DNA from: Asterias rubens
Taxonomy: Eukaryota; Echinodermata; Asteroidea; Forcipulatida; Asteriidae
Direction of reading: 5' to 3'
Assembly (NCBI RefSeq): GCF_902459465.1
Contig: NC_047080.1
Location: 9,274,866 to 9,338,865 of the forward strand
Length of the DNA stretch: 64,000 bases
The number at the start of each line of letters is the position of its first letter. Position 1 is the first letter of the stretch. A program made the translations under genes and the position numbers. The notes under the pieces are model-generated. The model saw only the letters and a list, made by a program, of their open reading frames with translations, was not told the origin of the DNA and searched no databases. Shown in pieces: positions 36,315-48,371 of the stretch.

Positions 36315-37212
36315 GGTTGCTCAATTCTAAAATAAACAATATTTGAAGATCATTTAAAGAAACATTACATAATTGGCAAGAAAAAAACTGTGAAGATTGC
36401 AGATTTACACAAAACTTACGCGGGGGGGTCTAATGCGGTGATGATAATAGAAAACATCCCTTGGCTTGACGAAGTATTTCCGTCTGAAATGTCATATTTG
36501 ATGAGAAATAAATCAAACTTATTTCATGTTTGGAAATGGAGTTATTGCTCGGTGATTGTTTTATTCGGGTTCTTAATGCAACATGCGTAAAAAACTGTGA
36601 ACCGTTTTTCACATTTTCAATCATCATGATGCACAATTACGTTGGGGGTGGGGTAAATTTACTTTATCCAGACATGTACATATCTACACGGTACTTTTTA
36701 TTGATTATGCAAAGGGGCCTGCTCAATCAATCGTCTTTCTTTTTTTTTTTCTTTTTCCAATTCTCAGTCAATAATTCTGTAAAATTTTACTTGATTTATT
36801 TTTTTTTAGGTAAAATTTCGTATCCGGCCAATTTATTAAATAAACTAGAGACATTAAAATCTTATTTACTCTAATGTGGTTTTCCTTTCAATAACTACAT
36901 GCGTGAAAAAAGTGGTGGCAGGATACGGACAACTTTCCAAAGTATGGTTTGTCGTACGTCCGAAAACTGGGCAAGATTTACCGATTTACACGAGTTACAC
37001 AAAAATTTGCCGATGTGCAAACTTTGCCTCGTCAGAAATGTTTACAAATACCCTTCTTTTAAATACTTCAGACAGTAATCTGTAATAAAGAAGATTCCTT
37101 GGTATTTATTGGTAGATTATAATTATTATGTTTAATAGAAAATTTATTCAAAATGGTATTAAATAATGATTATTTTAATGGCTTTAGTCCGCACATGTAC
37201 TCGCCTTTTCAC

Positions 37213-37229
37213 GGTCCGCAACGAAAAGG
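37213..37229 (-). promoter_or_regulatory. Candidate TOP-type start of RPL28
   Basis: A pyrimidine run CCTTTTC followed by GTTGCGG on minus, about 900 bp upstream of the RPL28 ATG, in a CpG-richer patch. Ribosomal protein mRNAs typically begin with C in such a tract. The first exon would then be non-coding and spliced to 36326. Confidence 0.4.
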
Positions 37230-37985
37230 ATCAGTCTGGAGTCCGGAACGACGAAATCCGTGTCCACTGAACGTGGCTGTGTGCACTTTGCGATAGGACG
37301 TGGTATATTGGCGGGGACCATACAACCACATGTTTCACTCTGACCACGAGAGGGCGGTATTTCACATCTCAGCTATCAAAACTGGAAAACAACATCCCTG
37401 GGACAGCTGTAATTCAGGTAAAAAGCCCACATGTTATTACTTTTAAACATAGCATTTCAAAGTTTGTCACCCTTAGTTTGATGTTTTGCGTTAGTATGTG
37501 GGGAAATTGGGATTAATATGTGGGTAACTTAGGCATGATTCCCATGAACATGATGAACTGCAAGTGCAAGCAGTCGGCGGTTGGGGGGAAGAAATTTCTT
37601 CCTCCATGGGGCGGGGGGGGGGGGGGAACCCCAACCCTAACTAACCCTGTGGAGTGGCCCTGTATTCTATCATAAATAATTGTACCGATTAGGTTTTCAG
37701 TCCCGCCCTGACCCCCTTAAAACTACAATCAAATACTAGCCAATAATATATTACTCTTTGAAGAAAAGTAAGCTGTGCTGCATGCAATACCAATCCCCAA
37801 CTGACTATTGAAAATAAAAAAATAAATACTGTTAAATTTAGACTATATTGTAACCATGGAGGAAGTTGTAACCTCCTCCCGACCCACAGCACTCCCAAAC
37901 TGAAGGTACAATTCTTTTAATTAATTTTTAATATTTTTGAAAACATTACAAGCCTACTTGTATTCTCAGTTGCAGCAGAGCATGT

Positions 37986-38103
37986 CTGTTACTGCTGACA
38001 ACGCAATTTGTTTCCGTCCTGTGACCTTTTGACAATACCAGCGGGTATTCTATTGTCAAAAGGTCACGGGAGATAAACAAATTACGTTGTCAGTAGTAAC
38101 GGA
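37986..38103. mobile_element. Hairpin MITE upstream of the MLLE gene
   Basis: TGTTACTGCTGACAACGCAATTTG and CCTGTGACCTTTTGACAATA are followed in inverse order by TATTGTCAAAAGGTCACGGG and CAAATTACGTTGTCAGTAGTAAC. About 118 bp. Confidence 0.8.
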
Positions 38104-38205
38104 CATTAGGCCTATATTTGCAAAAAATTAAAATAACTTCGGAAATATTTTCATGGTTTATAAAATATTCTTCTCGGACCTTCTTCTCCATCATCATAGA
38201 ACAAA

Positions 38206-41200
38206 ATGCTCCCCACGGACTCGGACAATGTTCAAAATACTACAGATCTGCTGGGAGAGCATCTGTACGCCAAGGTTGAGGAGTTATGCCCACAGAACGC
38301 CGAACATGTCACTGGTATCCTGCTTGAAGCTGGTCACCAAGAGGTGACGCGGATGTTACAAGAAGATGCTCTGCTGAGGAGGCGAGTGAAGGGAGCTCAG
38401 AGGGTCATTCACGAGGAGTGAGTGCTTTGTCCAGTAAACTCACTCTAGGCCTTGGCGACTAGTGAAATTTACTACTCGACTAGTCGCACATCAAATATTC
38501 CCGACTACGACACTAGTCGCAACTAATTTTTAATTCTCATGATGCATTGTGGCAATGGTTACCGCAAGCGCAATATAGTAAAATTCAAGCTGAAAGGATT
38601 GAAGGATTGTGTCACTGATGTCTGATTGTGTTTTTTAAGTAAATTATGTTATTGTGAATAGTCTTGAGCGACACAATTGGTTCACCAAATAGGTTGTCGC
38701 CACTATTTTTGTTGTAGTCGTGGCAGCATGATTAACCGAGAAGTTGAAAAACTACCATGATACTAGTCGCCTGGCAGGCCTATTAAAGCCACTGGACACC
38801 TTTTGTAATTGTCAAAGACCATATTCTCACTTGGTGTATCCCAACATGTGCATAAAATAACAAGCCTGTGAGAATTTGGGCTCAATTGTGCATCAAAGTT
38901 CCAAGAGAATAATGACAGAAAAACACCCTTGTTGCACACATTTGTGTTCTTTCAGATGCCTAATAAAAGGCTACAGGCCTGAAGTCTTTTAATATTTGAT
39001 CGAGAAATTACATTCTTTCTCAAAAACTATACTTCAGAGGGAGCTGTTTATCACAATGTTTTATACTATCAACAGCTCTCCGTTGCTCATTACCAAGTAA
39101 GCTTTTTTTATGCTTACAAATATTTTGAGTAATAACCAATAGTGTCCGGTGCGTTTGAAGAATTTTTTTTTTTTTTCCAACACTGTAAAAACTAAGTAAC
39201 ACTGTGTGGAAGTGTGTAAGTCCACGTAGTGTTTCAAGTCCCTACATTATGTGGACTGCTCAGGTCCACCCTTTATATAAAAATGTTTAAACACCACCAC
39301 AGAACTCCCATGCATGTACTCAGCAACATGTTCAAACATAATAATAATAGCGGGATTTATATAGCGCCATTCCATCTAGATCATGGCGCTAGCAAGCAAA
39401 GCAGATAAAGATAAATAATGGTCATACTGGAAACAGGTGAGTTTTTATATATTTTTTAAAAGTCGAAACCGTGTCAAGTGTTCATCAACATACATTATAA
39501 GAGATGTTAAATTTGCATCGGGGACGAAGAATATTAATTTTGGTTTTTACCCATATACACCAATGTGTGTTAGCACTGTATATTCAGTACTTTCCCGAGT
39601 CCTGTGAAAAAAATATCACAGGCATGTTACTTGGGTGGGAATCGAACCCACGACCTTTGCACTTCTAGAGCAGTGTCATACCAACTAAGACTCACATGAA
39701 GCCTAAAATTGTATATAATTCGTTTTCTGTTTCACACAGAAGCTCTGCTTCCCCGCCAGAGGGTTACTTCCCTGTTCTAGATGAGAACGAGAAAGATAAC
39801 TTAGGAGAGAAACTTTTCTTCAAGGTACAGGAACTTGATGCTCAACACTGCGCCAAAGTCACAGGTAAGGATTAGCTTGTACTATTTCAGAAGTTCAAGA
39901 GGCCCTTTAAAGTTTGTGCCAATAAGGGTTCAATCAAATGGGTTGTCTTGGACAACTGGTTAAGGGCATGGGAGTCAAAATCAGGGCCCAATTTCATGGC
40001 TCTGCTTACCATAAGCAAAGAATCAGCGCTTACAGATGCAGGGAATTCTGCGCTTACGTCAAGCATATTTTACGGAATTTTGGCTTGTGCGTGTGCGTAG
40101 TCCACGTTACTAGGCATTCTACGCTTACACAGTTAGCACAGAACTTTGGCGCTTGAATGGTGGTCCTAAGCGCAGAATTTGGCGATAACCAGAGCCATGA
40201 AATTTGGGCCCATCCAGGGGTTTGTGATCAGCAGTATGTAGGTTTGAGTTCCCGTTGTGGCACTTGTGTCATTGAGCAAGTAACGTTATCATTTCGTATG
40301 GGGCATTACTTTGTATTAGGATCGATAGTGCACATAAAAGAACCCAGAACACTTATCTTAGAAGAGTAGGGGTTAACCCTGTGTATCTGGTTCGTTTAAT
40401 TAGTGTTTTACTTACGTTTTGATCTCAATCTTGAAGGGATGCTGCTGGAACTGGACCCAGACTCGATTCGGAATCTTCTCTCCTCACCTCAGGAGTTGAA
40501 CCAAGCTGTGCAGAAAGCAACAGCAACGCTGCTCAACGAACATGATGGGTAAGAACCATTTATGTCATATCATAGTTCCAGTCCTGATACTTCACGGAGG
40601 CAACACAGACAATTGCCTCATCGGGTGCACTTTACCAAGGAGAAAACGCCTTGGTGCCCTTGCCCTTTTGAAAACGAAGCATACAGGCTCACTACATCCA
40701 AAACTTAGCAACAGACCTGGAATTATACGATGACCCAGAGGCAATTGCCCCGTGGCATGGCCTTAGTGCCCCTTTAAGTTTTCAATGGAGAAACATTTCT
40801 GCATTGAAGCGTTTCTCAGAATGTGTTTTCCAAGTAGGATTTTTCTTCATGGGCGGAAATAACCGCTCCGGATTTTTTACATCTCAAAAATGCTACCTCT
40901 AAAATTATTCCCCAAATTTGGAAACGGAGAAATGTCTCTCAGTTACGTTTCTGAGAAAGTGTTGTCCAATTATGGATTATCCTTGACATAACCGCTCCGG
41001 ACTTTCGGCGATATCTCAAAAACACAACCACCCTTTCTCTACTCCTATTGGTGGAGAGCGCGTCACATGGGGTGTTTAAACATTTTATAATGACCAGCTG
41101 GAGCTGTTTATAATAAGCCGGCTTCCGCGTGTCGGGCGCACAAGATTATCATGTGGAACGCAATTCATAGCTATAGTAACAGCGAGTAATCTAAGCACGC

Positions 41201-42495
41201 ATAATCTAAGCACGCATAATCTAAGCGCGCGCGTACACACAACGCACGCGCTTCAAACAGATTCTTCACAAAGTTTTTGAAAACAATATTTCAAACCTCG
41301 AATTGTATTTGTTAACGTTTTTTAACAAAAGTGTGGAATAAAAAGTAGTGACTCGTTCTTAAACGTTCGTTTAAAACCTTGTAGGGTAGTTGCCTTTATC
41401 ACACGGCAATTCGACCCTGCCGGCTTTAAACGGCCATGTAAGAAGCCGTCGCTACTCTTTTATTCCCTTATTAAAGCAATGGAATGGTTCCAAAAACCCA
41501 AAAGTTTATTCTAACTTTATAATTATTTGCAATTTATTTTGCAGCTACCAGGTTCAAATTGATGAAGAGAAGCAAGAGTTGGGGGAGGAGTTATACTCAA
41601 AGATCGAAGACACGCATCCAGAACTTGCCTCAAAGATCACAGGTTAGTGAAAAAAAGTTGTTTTTGGGTCCTGTAAGAGCAATGGACTGTAAAAGGGGTA
41701 ACCCTGTTTCAGCCCTAGGAGTAGGTGGCAACGGCCTCTGGAGTAAAATAATTGTAGCCCACACCTTGAAGTGGTCTTCCGGCCTTGTTTGTCAGGCGAC
41801 TTGCATAACAAAAAATATATTTAAACAAATTAAAACAATGAGCATCTTGAGCATCAGGGCCCAATTTCATGGCTCTGCTTATACCGCTAATTTCTGTGCT
41901 AGCTGTGTAAAGTAAAGAATGCCTAGTGACGTGGAGTAGGCACGCGCACAAGCAAAAATTCACTGCTAGCCTGTGAAGTACCCTGCTTCCGTAAGCGCCA
42001 ATTCTTTGCTTACGGTACGCAGTGCCATGAAATTTGGCTCTGGTGACCTACTCAAGGCTATGGTTAAAAGGAAGGTGTATGTTTCGTAATCGCAATTAAA
42101 ATTAGTGGCAATGAAAACTTCATTGGTTGGAAGTATAGCAGCTTTTGGGAGTGTAACTCGTTTTGAGAATCATTTTACTCGAAGTAACAAGCTTAGGGAA
42201 AAAGATAAACAGCTTGAATCCCCCAAAATTTGAATCAGAGCTCCGTAGTTTTTTAGCCAACAGATTGTACTCGTAGGTATTTGGGTTTAGGTTTATTTTT
42301 GAATAATTATTACTTTAAGGTAACTAATAGCATTGCAGTTGCTCACAACAGGGACATTCTATTTTCCCCGAAGGTATGCTTTTAGAAATGGAAGTTACCC
42401 ACCTACAGCATCTTTTGGATCACCCCTCTAAGCTAAATGAGAAGGTCCAACAGGCTGTGGAAGCATTACGGAAGGCAGCAATTCCTACTCAGTGA
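38206..42495 (+). CDS. Triple-MLLE (PABC) domain protein, 5 coding exons
   Basis: MLLE domains are small helical bundles that bind PAM2 peptides. They are known from the C-termini of cytoplasmic poly(A)-binding proteins and the E3 ligase UBR5. Coding exons: 38206-38417, 39740-39864, 40437-40548, 41545-41642, 42374-42495. All are GT-AG with frame kept; product 222 residues. MLLE1 about 15-70 (LGEHLYAKVEEL...HVTGILLEAG), MLLE2 about 91-146 (LGEKLFFKVQEL...KVTGMLLELD), MLLE3 about 161-217 (LGEELYSKIEDT...KITGMLLEME). Repeats 2 and 3 keep the K[IV]TGMLLE signature; repeat 1 is altered (ILLEAG). No RRM, HECT or other domain is encoded. Repeats 2 and 3 are each split by a phase-1 intron at TG|MLLE and bounded by phase-2 introns, showing tandem exon-pair duplication. 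The stop TGA overlaps a donor-like CA|GTGAGT. Domain call is strong. The function, as a free-standing PAM2 adaptor or competitor of PABP, is inference. Confidence 0.85.
38783..39158. mobile_element. TTAA MITE family 1 copy
   Basis: TTAAAGCCACTGGACACC to ACCAATAGTGTCCGGTGCG. Intron 1 of the MLLE gene. Confidence 0.75.
39350..39410 (-). mobile_element. LINE 3'-tail fragment
   Basis: The complement of AGCGGGATTTATATAGCGCC...GATCATGGCGCT matches the 3' end of the LINE at 21985-22101. Confidence 0.55.
39540..39710 (-). mobile_element. tRNA-like SINE (type C)
   Basis: On minus: CTTAGTTGGTATGACACTGC, then GGTCGTGGGTTCGATTCCCACC, then a body ending CACATTGGTGTATATGGGTAAA. Best-preserved type C copy. 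It sits immediately upstream of MLLE gene exon 2. Confidence 0.7.
39983..40212. mobile_element. MITE, terminal repeat GGGCCCAATTTCATGGCTCT
   Basis: AGGGCCCAATTTCATGGCTCTGC on the left; AGAGCCATGAAATTTGGGCCC on the right. Same family as 2508-2731. MLLE gene intron 2. Confidence 0.85.
41857..42039. mobile_element. MITE, terminal repeat GGGCCCAATTTCATGGCTCT
   Basis: Third copy; the right end is degraded (AGTGCCATGAAATTTGGCTC). MLLE gene intron 4, next to a partial SINE body at 41675-41810. Confidence 0.75.
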
Positions 42496-43177
42496 GTTTT
42501 TGTTTACATTTATAATTTATTTCTGTGAATGGGGTGGGTGGCTAACAAAAATCGATTTGAACAATCAGTTTAAAAATCAGCTTGTAATATTTCAGGATTA
42601 AAGATTTTTGTTATGCAAGTCACCAGACACACAAAGGCCTGAAGGCCGCTTCAAGGTGTGGGCTACAACTTTATTTTGTCAGGGGCTGTTGCCACCTTCT
42701 CCTAGGGCTGAAACAGGGTTACCCCCTTTACAGTCCATACGGATGTAGGCTTGGGTATCATCCATCAGAAGCCTGGCTGGCATAGCAGAAAGCACAACCT
42801 CCCAAACTATAGAACTGTCGAGTGTTCAATAATAATTATAAGAAGAAGAACACTTATAACACCCAGGTACCTGTCAAGTTTTGACGCACATGGTGCGAAC
42901 TAAAATACAAACTAGAAATAATAACATGACTCTGTCATATTAATGGTTAGACTGCAGGACTTGCAATCACAAGGTTGTGGGTTTGAATACCCCAGCTAAC
43001 AATGACTAGAATAAATATTGTCGTCTAGTTACTGAATTACAATTTCTTGATTTGTGTAGTTCATAATCATAGACGTTAAACCAATGTTTATATGAGAGAG
43101 ATTGGCTGTTGCCAGCTTGGCATTTATACCCCCCTGTGGGAGTTTTCCGAATTTCCTTGACAGAAGAATATCTGAAC

Positions 43178-43211
43178 AAACAAACAAACAAACAAACAAA
43201 CAAACAAACAC
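43178..43211. repeat. (CAAA)n microsatellite
   Basis: About eight perfect AAAC units. Confidence 0.95.
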
Positions 43212-43609
43212 AAATAAGTAAAACTCATAATTTATTATAGCTATTTTAATAAAAATTGAACATAATAATACAAGGACTTAACAGTAATTTTGAGATGTAT
43301 ATGAGTATTTTTGGTAACTATAATCTTGTGTACAGTATTTTTTGTAAATTAACAGAACAACTTATTTAGCCAACAAAAAAGAAGTGTTTGAAATGTTACG
43401 GTTTATCAGTTCTGACCAATTGGTAGATTGTCACTTGTAGGTTATTTTTCCTGCTTTATTAAAAGCTCAGAACATGGCTTTGTTTTATAAAAAGAGAGTG
43501 GCAAAATTTGAGTGGGTAAGATATTTCGTAGATTATCTGTTGTATGCTCCTCTGACATGGTTGGTTGTTGTTAAAGGTAATGTCAAAGTTTGGTATTTGG
43601 TAATCAATC

Positions 43610-43960
43610 TTAAAGGCAGTGGACACTATTCGTAATTGTCAAAGCCCAGTCTTCTCATTAAGTGTATCTCAGCATATGCATAATATAACAAACCTGTGAA
43701 AATTTGAGCTCAATTGGTTTTCAACGTTGCGAGATAACTAGGAAAGAAAAAACACCCTTGTCACACGAAGTTGTGTGCTTTCAGATGCTTGATTTCGAGA
43801 CCTCAAAGTCTAATACTGAGGTCTCAAAATCAAATTCGTGGAAAATTACTTCAGAGGGAGTCATTTCTCACAATGTTTTATACAATCAACCTCTACCCAT
43901 TACTCATTTCCAAGTTTTTAAGATATTGAGTAAATAGTAATAGTGTCCACTGCCTTTAAA
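43610..43960. mobile_element. TTAA MITE family 1 copy
   Basis: TTAAAGGCAGTGGACACTATTCG to TAGTGTCCACTGCCTTTAA, complete at both ends. Confidence 0.85.
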
Positions 43961-44094
43961 ATGAATGGCAATCAAATTGTATTTATTCGTTAGGCATTCT
44001 ATTGTTGTTCGAAATTCTTCAATGAAATGTATCTCTAGGCTTCACACATACATGTAGATCCTTGTCGCTTGATTGGTTGAACTCAATCACACTT

Positions 44095-44456
44095 TTAAAG
44101 GGTCTATATAACTTTTGTAGGACAAAAAACACAATGTCCACAGATTTACACTAAATTACGCAGTTTGAAGATAATGATAGTAGAAAGCTCCCCTGAAAAT
44201 ATTACGTGCTGAGGTGCTGTAATTTTTGTGGGAAATGAGTAAAACAATGTCATGAAAATAATCTTCGTCTCATGAGACGAAAATTATTTTAATCATTTAC
44301 AAACGAATATCATGACATTGTTTTACTCATTTCTCAAAAACTACAGCACTTCAGTAAGTAATATTTGAAGGGAAGCTTTCCACTATCATTATCTTCAAAC
44401 CCTGTAAGTTTAATGTAAATCTATGGACACTTTGAAAAGGTACCCAAATCCTTTAA
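44095..44456. mobile_element. TTAA MITE family 3 with central palindrome
   Basis: TTAAAGGGTCTATATAACTTT at the left edge, AGGTACCCAAATCCTTTAA at the right. The centre has GAAATGAGTAAAACAATGTC and the inverse GACATTGTTTTACTCATTTC around CGTCTCATGAGACG. Confidence 0.75.
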
Positions 44457-47400
44457 AACAGAAGAGGGAAACAAAGATTCTTCATAGGGGAATTCAAATG
44501 GCTCCGGCGCTCCACGAGGAAGTTTGTGTACGACGTCTATGGGAGGTTCTTAACTACAGGGACAAAGAAAAGAACAAAAGATTTCTCCACAGGGATGCAA
44601 ACAAATGGAATGTTTGTTAATAACTGGTTTAGGAGTCCATAATTTCATGTACAGCCCACAGGCTGCTTGGGTTATCGTTCCTCGCAGACCTTTCAAGCCT
44701 ATTTGGAACTTGATATTTTGAGTAAAGATTAATAATTGCAAAGGTTTTAAAGCGTTTTTCAAAGGAGAGAACCGAACTGCATGTTCTGGGGTGTTAATTT
44801 GTGTAGGGCAGGCTGCAGGAGATATACAAGTTTCCATTTATTATGTCTAATTTTGAAGACTTCCAGTACATGTAAGAACAAATTGAAAGCCAGATGTAAA
44901 TTTTTGTGGTATTAAGAAATATTTAACCCTTTTATAAAAAACAAAGATCAACAGTTTACTTGCCGCAATCGTCATGAATTGGTTCACCATTTGTGTTTAT
45001 CATTGTTGTTAGATAACATTTTAATTGAATAAAAGTGGACATGTGATATTGATTTACGGATTTATTGTTGTCATCAGATTTGGTAATATTGGACGTTTGA
45101 GATGGGTGGGCGGGGTTGAATAGTGTTCAAGGCCTTGTGTCCTGGGGAGTTTTATCGAATTTGTACCAAATGGTATGCCCTTTCCACTGTTTCGCCCGCT
45201 GGTGTGGCAGGAGATTCTGTCCCCTGGAGATTTGGTCCCCCATATGGTGAACTGTGTCCAAATTTGTTCTGATAGGGCGCTCTTTTGAATCATCCTCATA
45301 CAGCCCTTGTTTCCCATTATGGGGGACCGAATCTCTGGCGGACAGGCTCTCGGACGCGCCATCATAGAAGTCACTCAAGAGGGGTAAGTCCAGCATTTTT
45401 TGTTTGTATTAATTGAATAGGGCAAGTCAAACATTTTTGGCCAATAATCACAAAAGGAAAGAGCAGCAGTTTAATCTGTTATTCAAATTTGTATAAAAGG
45501 AAAATGAAAAATTACGCAAGGATAAGGACAGGTGTTAGCGATGTATGTGTACAAGCATGCAAGTCGAATTTAACTGTGAATCTCCAGAACCATGAAAGGC
45601 ATGTGAAATGATGTGAGGTCAAAGGTGACCTCAACGGCAGATCTCCGGCGTAACTCGGGCGAAGGAGCTCCATGGTCAGGCTGCAACACGAAAGTGGTCT
45701 GTAGTGCTAGCGCGCCCTCTTGTGGCGGTGATGATTCAGGTGGGGATAGTAATAACAAGAGAGCCTTGAACCAAGACTATAATCGAAAAAGACTGAACGA
45801 TACGGGGGGGGGGGGGCAGCTATCCTCGCATCCACCAATGGTGCGACTGGACAGTAGGATTTGTAACTTCGGCCAAAGTATACATGTAATAGTACTACTC
45901 AAATACAGCTGTGAGACAGCTGCATTGTAATGCAGGTTAGCGTGTGGAGTAGGCCCCCTAGACTAGCTAGCCAACCGTCATGTTCTTTCTGAGCACAAAA
46001 TAACTATTTCATTGGGGAAGCTTTTACAGTCCATGATGCGTCACGGGGTATAGCTCGAGATATTCAGCAAGTATAAAAGCGAGCTTGTACTTTCGAAAAC
46101 CTAGCACTGCACTCATACAGGAAAATCCCACAGTAATCCCATCAAATAGACCTTTATCACGCTCTCACCATCTTGGTCATGTTCCCTGTTTCCATTATAG
46201 TAATGAATGCTTTATTCATTGCGCAAACATGGTACTATTATTTCGTCCAGCCTCAGTTTGGTTACATTGAGTTGGAATGGGGGTAACGTAAAGATGGCCA
46301 CACCGTGATGTAACGCGCTTGGTACCCTTCCATCCCACCATATCCCGCGGGCCCGTCTTCCCCTGTCACATCCTGCATTCCCGAGAGTTGTCTTTACAGC
46401 GTCGACCCTAGATCTATCCAAACTGTTGTTTGGTTTGCGCATGGTAACACTTTTGACTCTGTTTGCCATGTAGATTATTTGTTCTTTAGAGAACTGTCTT
46501 GCTATGTATTTTACTCCTGCAGAGTTGATTTTCGGGAGACATCTATAGTTCTAAAAAGAACTGTCCTGATTTTGTTTTCAACAATGTTACGAAGGTACAG
46601 AGCCCCCAGTTGTACAGGCCTAGTCAGCCCTCTGCTAGGTTTTGACTACAGTTTCGTTTGAGTATAATGACAAACAAAATAAGGCGCAAGAGCTCTTTTG
46701 TTGGAGTGAACGAAGAGTTGAGATGAACATAGTATTATATTATTTGAAGGCTTCTGAGCCCACATAAACAAATTGGTGTGTAGGTAGACTGGTCCATGTA
46801 TTTATCTGTATAAATACGGTACTTGTTCACAGAATCGTTGGTTCCAATCGATAAAATGTTTCATTGGATAAACGTGTAGTGACGTAAGCTTACTGTGTGT
46901 ATTGATTGGTCCGAGGTGACGTTTGGTAGCGGGCACTTTCGGTGAAATAGATAAAATAGACGTCGAATCAATACGGTGTGTGCCTGTACCAGCTACCAAA
47001 TGATACAGCGAGTCTGACACAAAGACTACTAGACAATGCATACATGTGGTGACGTCAGTGGCTTGTTCCTCGAAATGGACACTAAACAAGCATGGTTGAA
47101 TAAAGGGATGCTTCCCAGGGACGTGGATTTCACAAAGAGTTAGGACGAGTTCAGACCTACTCGTCCTCATTTGGAACTAGCCTTAAGGGGTGTAGTGAAA
47201 TTCCTTTGTTCATAATTCCTATATATCTCCTTTGGTAATTATTTCTAACCTCCATGGTAGTTGAGCCTTTTTGGAAAATACTCTCAGGTGTTTTGTAACA
47301 TCTACCTCCACGATTGTAAGAATTACTTTTTGAGAATAACAACACTAATTAGGATTTGAGGAACAGTAAGTTGCATTCTGGTGAGGTATCAATTATTTGG

Positions 47401-47996
47401 TGTGCGGTAACACCATGCGTGTCTAATGTACTTGACACTGGTAGATTTTTTTCTTTCTTTAGAGAACTGACTTGCTAGTCCCAGGTAGTAATAGTTAAAA
47501 GACAGGACAGGTCTTTTCAGAACCGAGAAGTCTCATTGTCTTCTGGATGGTGAATTGAGCATACTGATCGAAACATCGAGTTGTTGAAACCTCCATGTTG
47601 AAACCAACGGTTTTTTTTTTTCAAAACCACTCAGATTATCATTAAACTGTACATGGTGTTTAAAAGGTCGATCGGTTGGTGACCTTTTAAGCAACCCCTT
47701 CCTTCTCTCCACCCCCCTCCCCACCCCCTTTGTCTCCGTATTTTATGGCGTATATCTTTGTTTGCCCCCTTGCTTTGTATGTGTGCTTTCTGACTATAGT
47801 TTTACTTCTGCTTGCTACGGTCAACACGTACATTGTTGTCTTTATGGGTAAGCAGTGAAATATAAGTCAGACCATTAACTGTTTTTTGCCTTTTCATAAA
47901 TCACAAGAATGGCTTCATGCTTTTTTTTAATTGTTTATAATGATGAAAAAATTCACCAGGGTTGCGCAGCCAACTATAAATTAATACGCCAGGCCA

Positions 47997-48371
47997 TTAA
48001 AGGCAGTGGACACTATTGGAAATTGTCAAAGACTAGCCTTCACAGTTGGTGTATCTCAACATTATGCCTAAAATAACAAACCTGTGAAAATTTGAGCTCA
48101 ATCGAAGTTGCGAGATAACAATGAAAGAAAAATAACCCTTGTCACACGAAGTTGTGCGCTTTCAGATGCTTGATTTCAAGACCTCAAAATCTAATTCTGG
48201 GGTCTCAAAATCAAATCCGTGGAAAATTACTTCTTTCTAGAAAACTACGTTACTTCAAAGGGAGCCGTTTCTCATATACTATCAACATCCCTCTAATGAT
48301 CATAACCAAGTAAGTTTTTATGCTAACAATTATTTTGAGTATATTATACCAATAGTGTCCACTGCCTTTAA
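47997..48371. mobile_element. TTAA MITE family 1, complete copy
   Basis: TTAAAGGCAGTGGACACTATTGG on the left is mirrored by CCAATAGTGTCCACTGCCTTTAA on the right; TTAA at both edges. Confidence 0.88.

Larger units (their letters stand above)
36315..38205. promoter_or_regulatory. Head-to-head upstream region of RPL28 and the MLLE gene
   Basis: No coding gene. On minus, CCTTTTCGTTGCGGACC at 37229-37213 looks like a 5' TOP transcription start for RPL28. A CTCF-like CCACGAGAGGGCGGTAT is at 37344-37360. A TTAA-type MITE piece begins at 36354. A hairpin MITE occupies 37986-38103, ending about 100 bp before the MLLE ATG. There is a G tract at about 37612-37626. Confidence 0.5.

Noticed and set aside
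44423-44660. Possible extra exon of the MLLE gene (an open frame of about 60 codons after AAAACAG)
   Set aside because: The acceptor is formed by the edge of a TTAA MITE, two frames are equally open, and neither shows an MLLE signature.
45054-45396. Two overlapping minus ORFs of 89 and 106 residues
   Set aside because: Different frames of the same repetitive stretch (GGAGATTTGGTCCCC-like words), with no domain or splice support.
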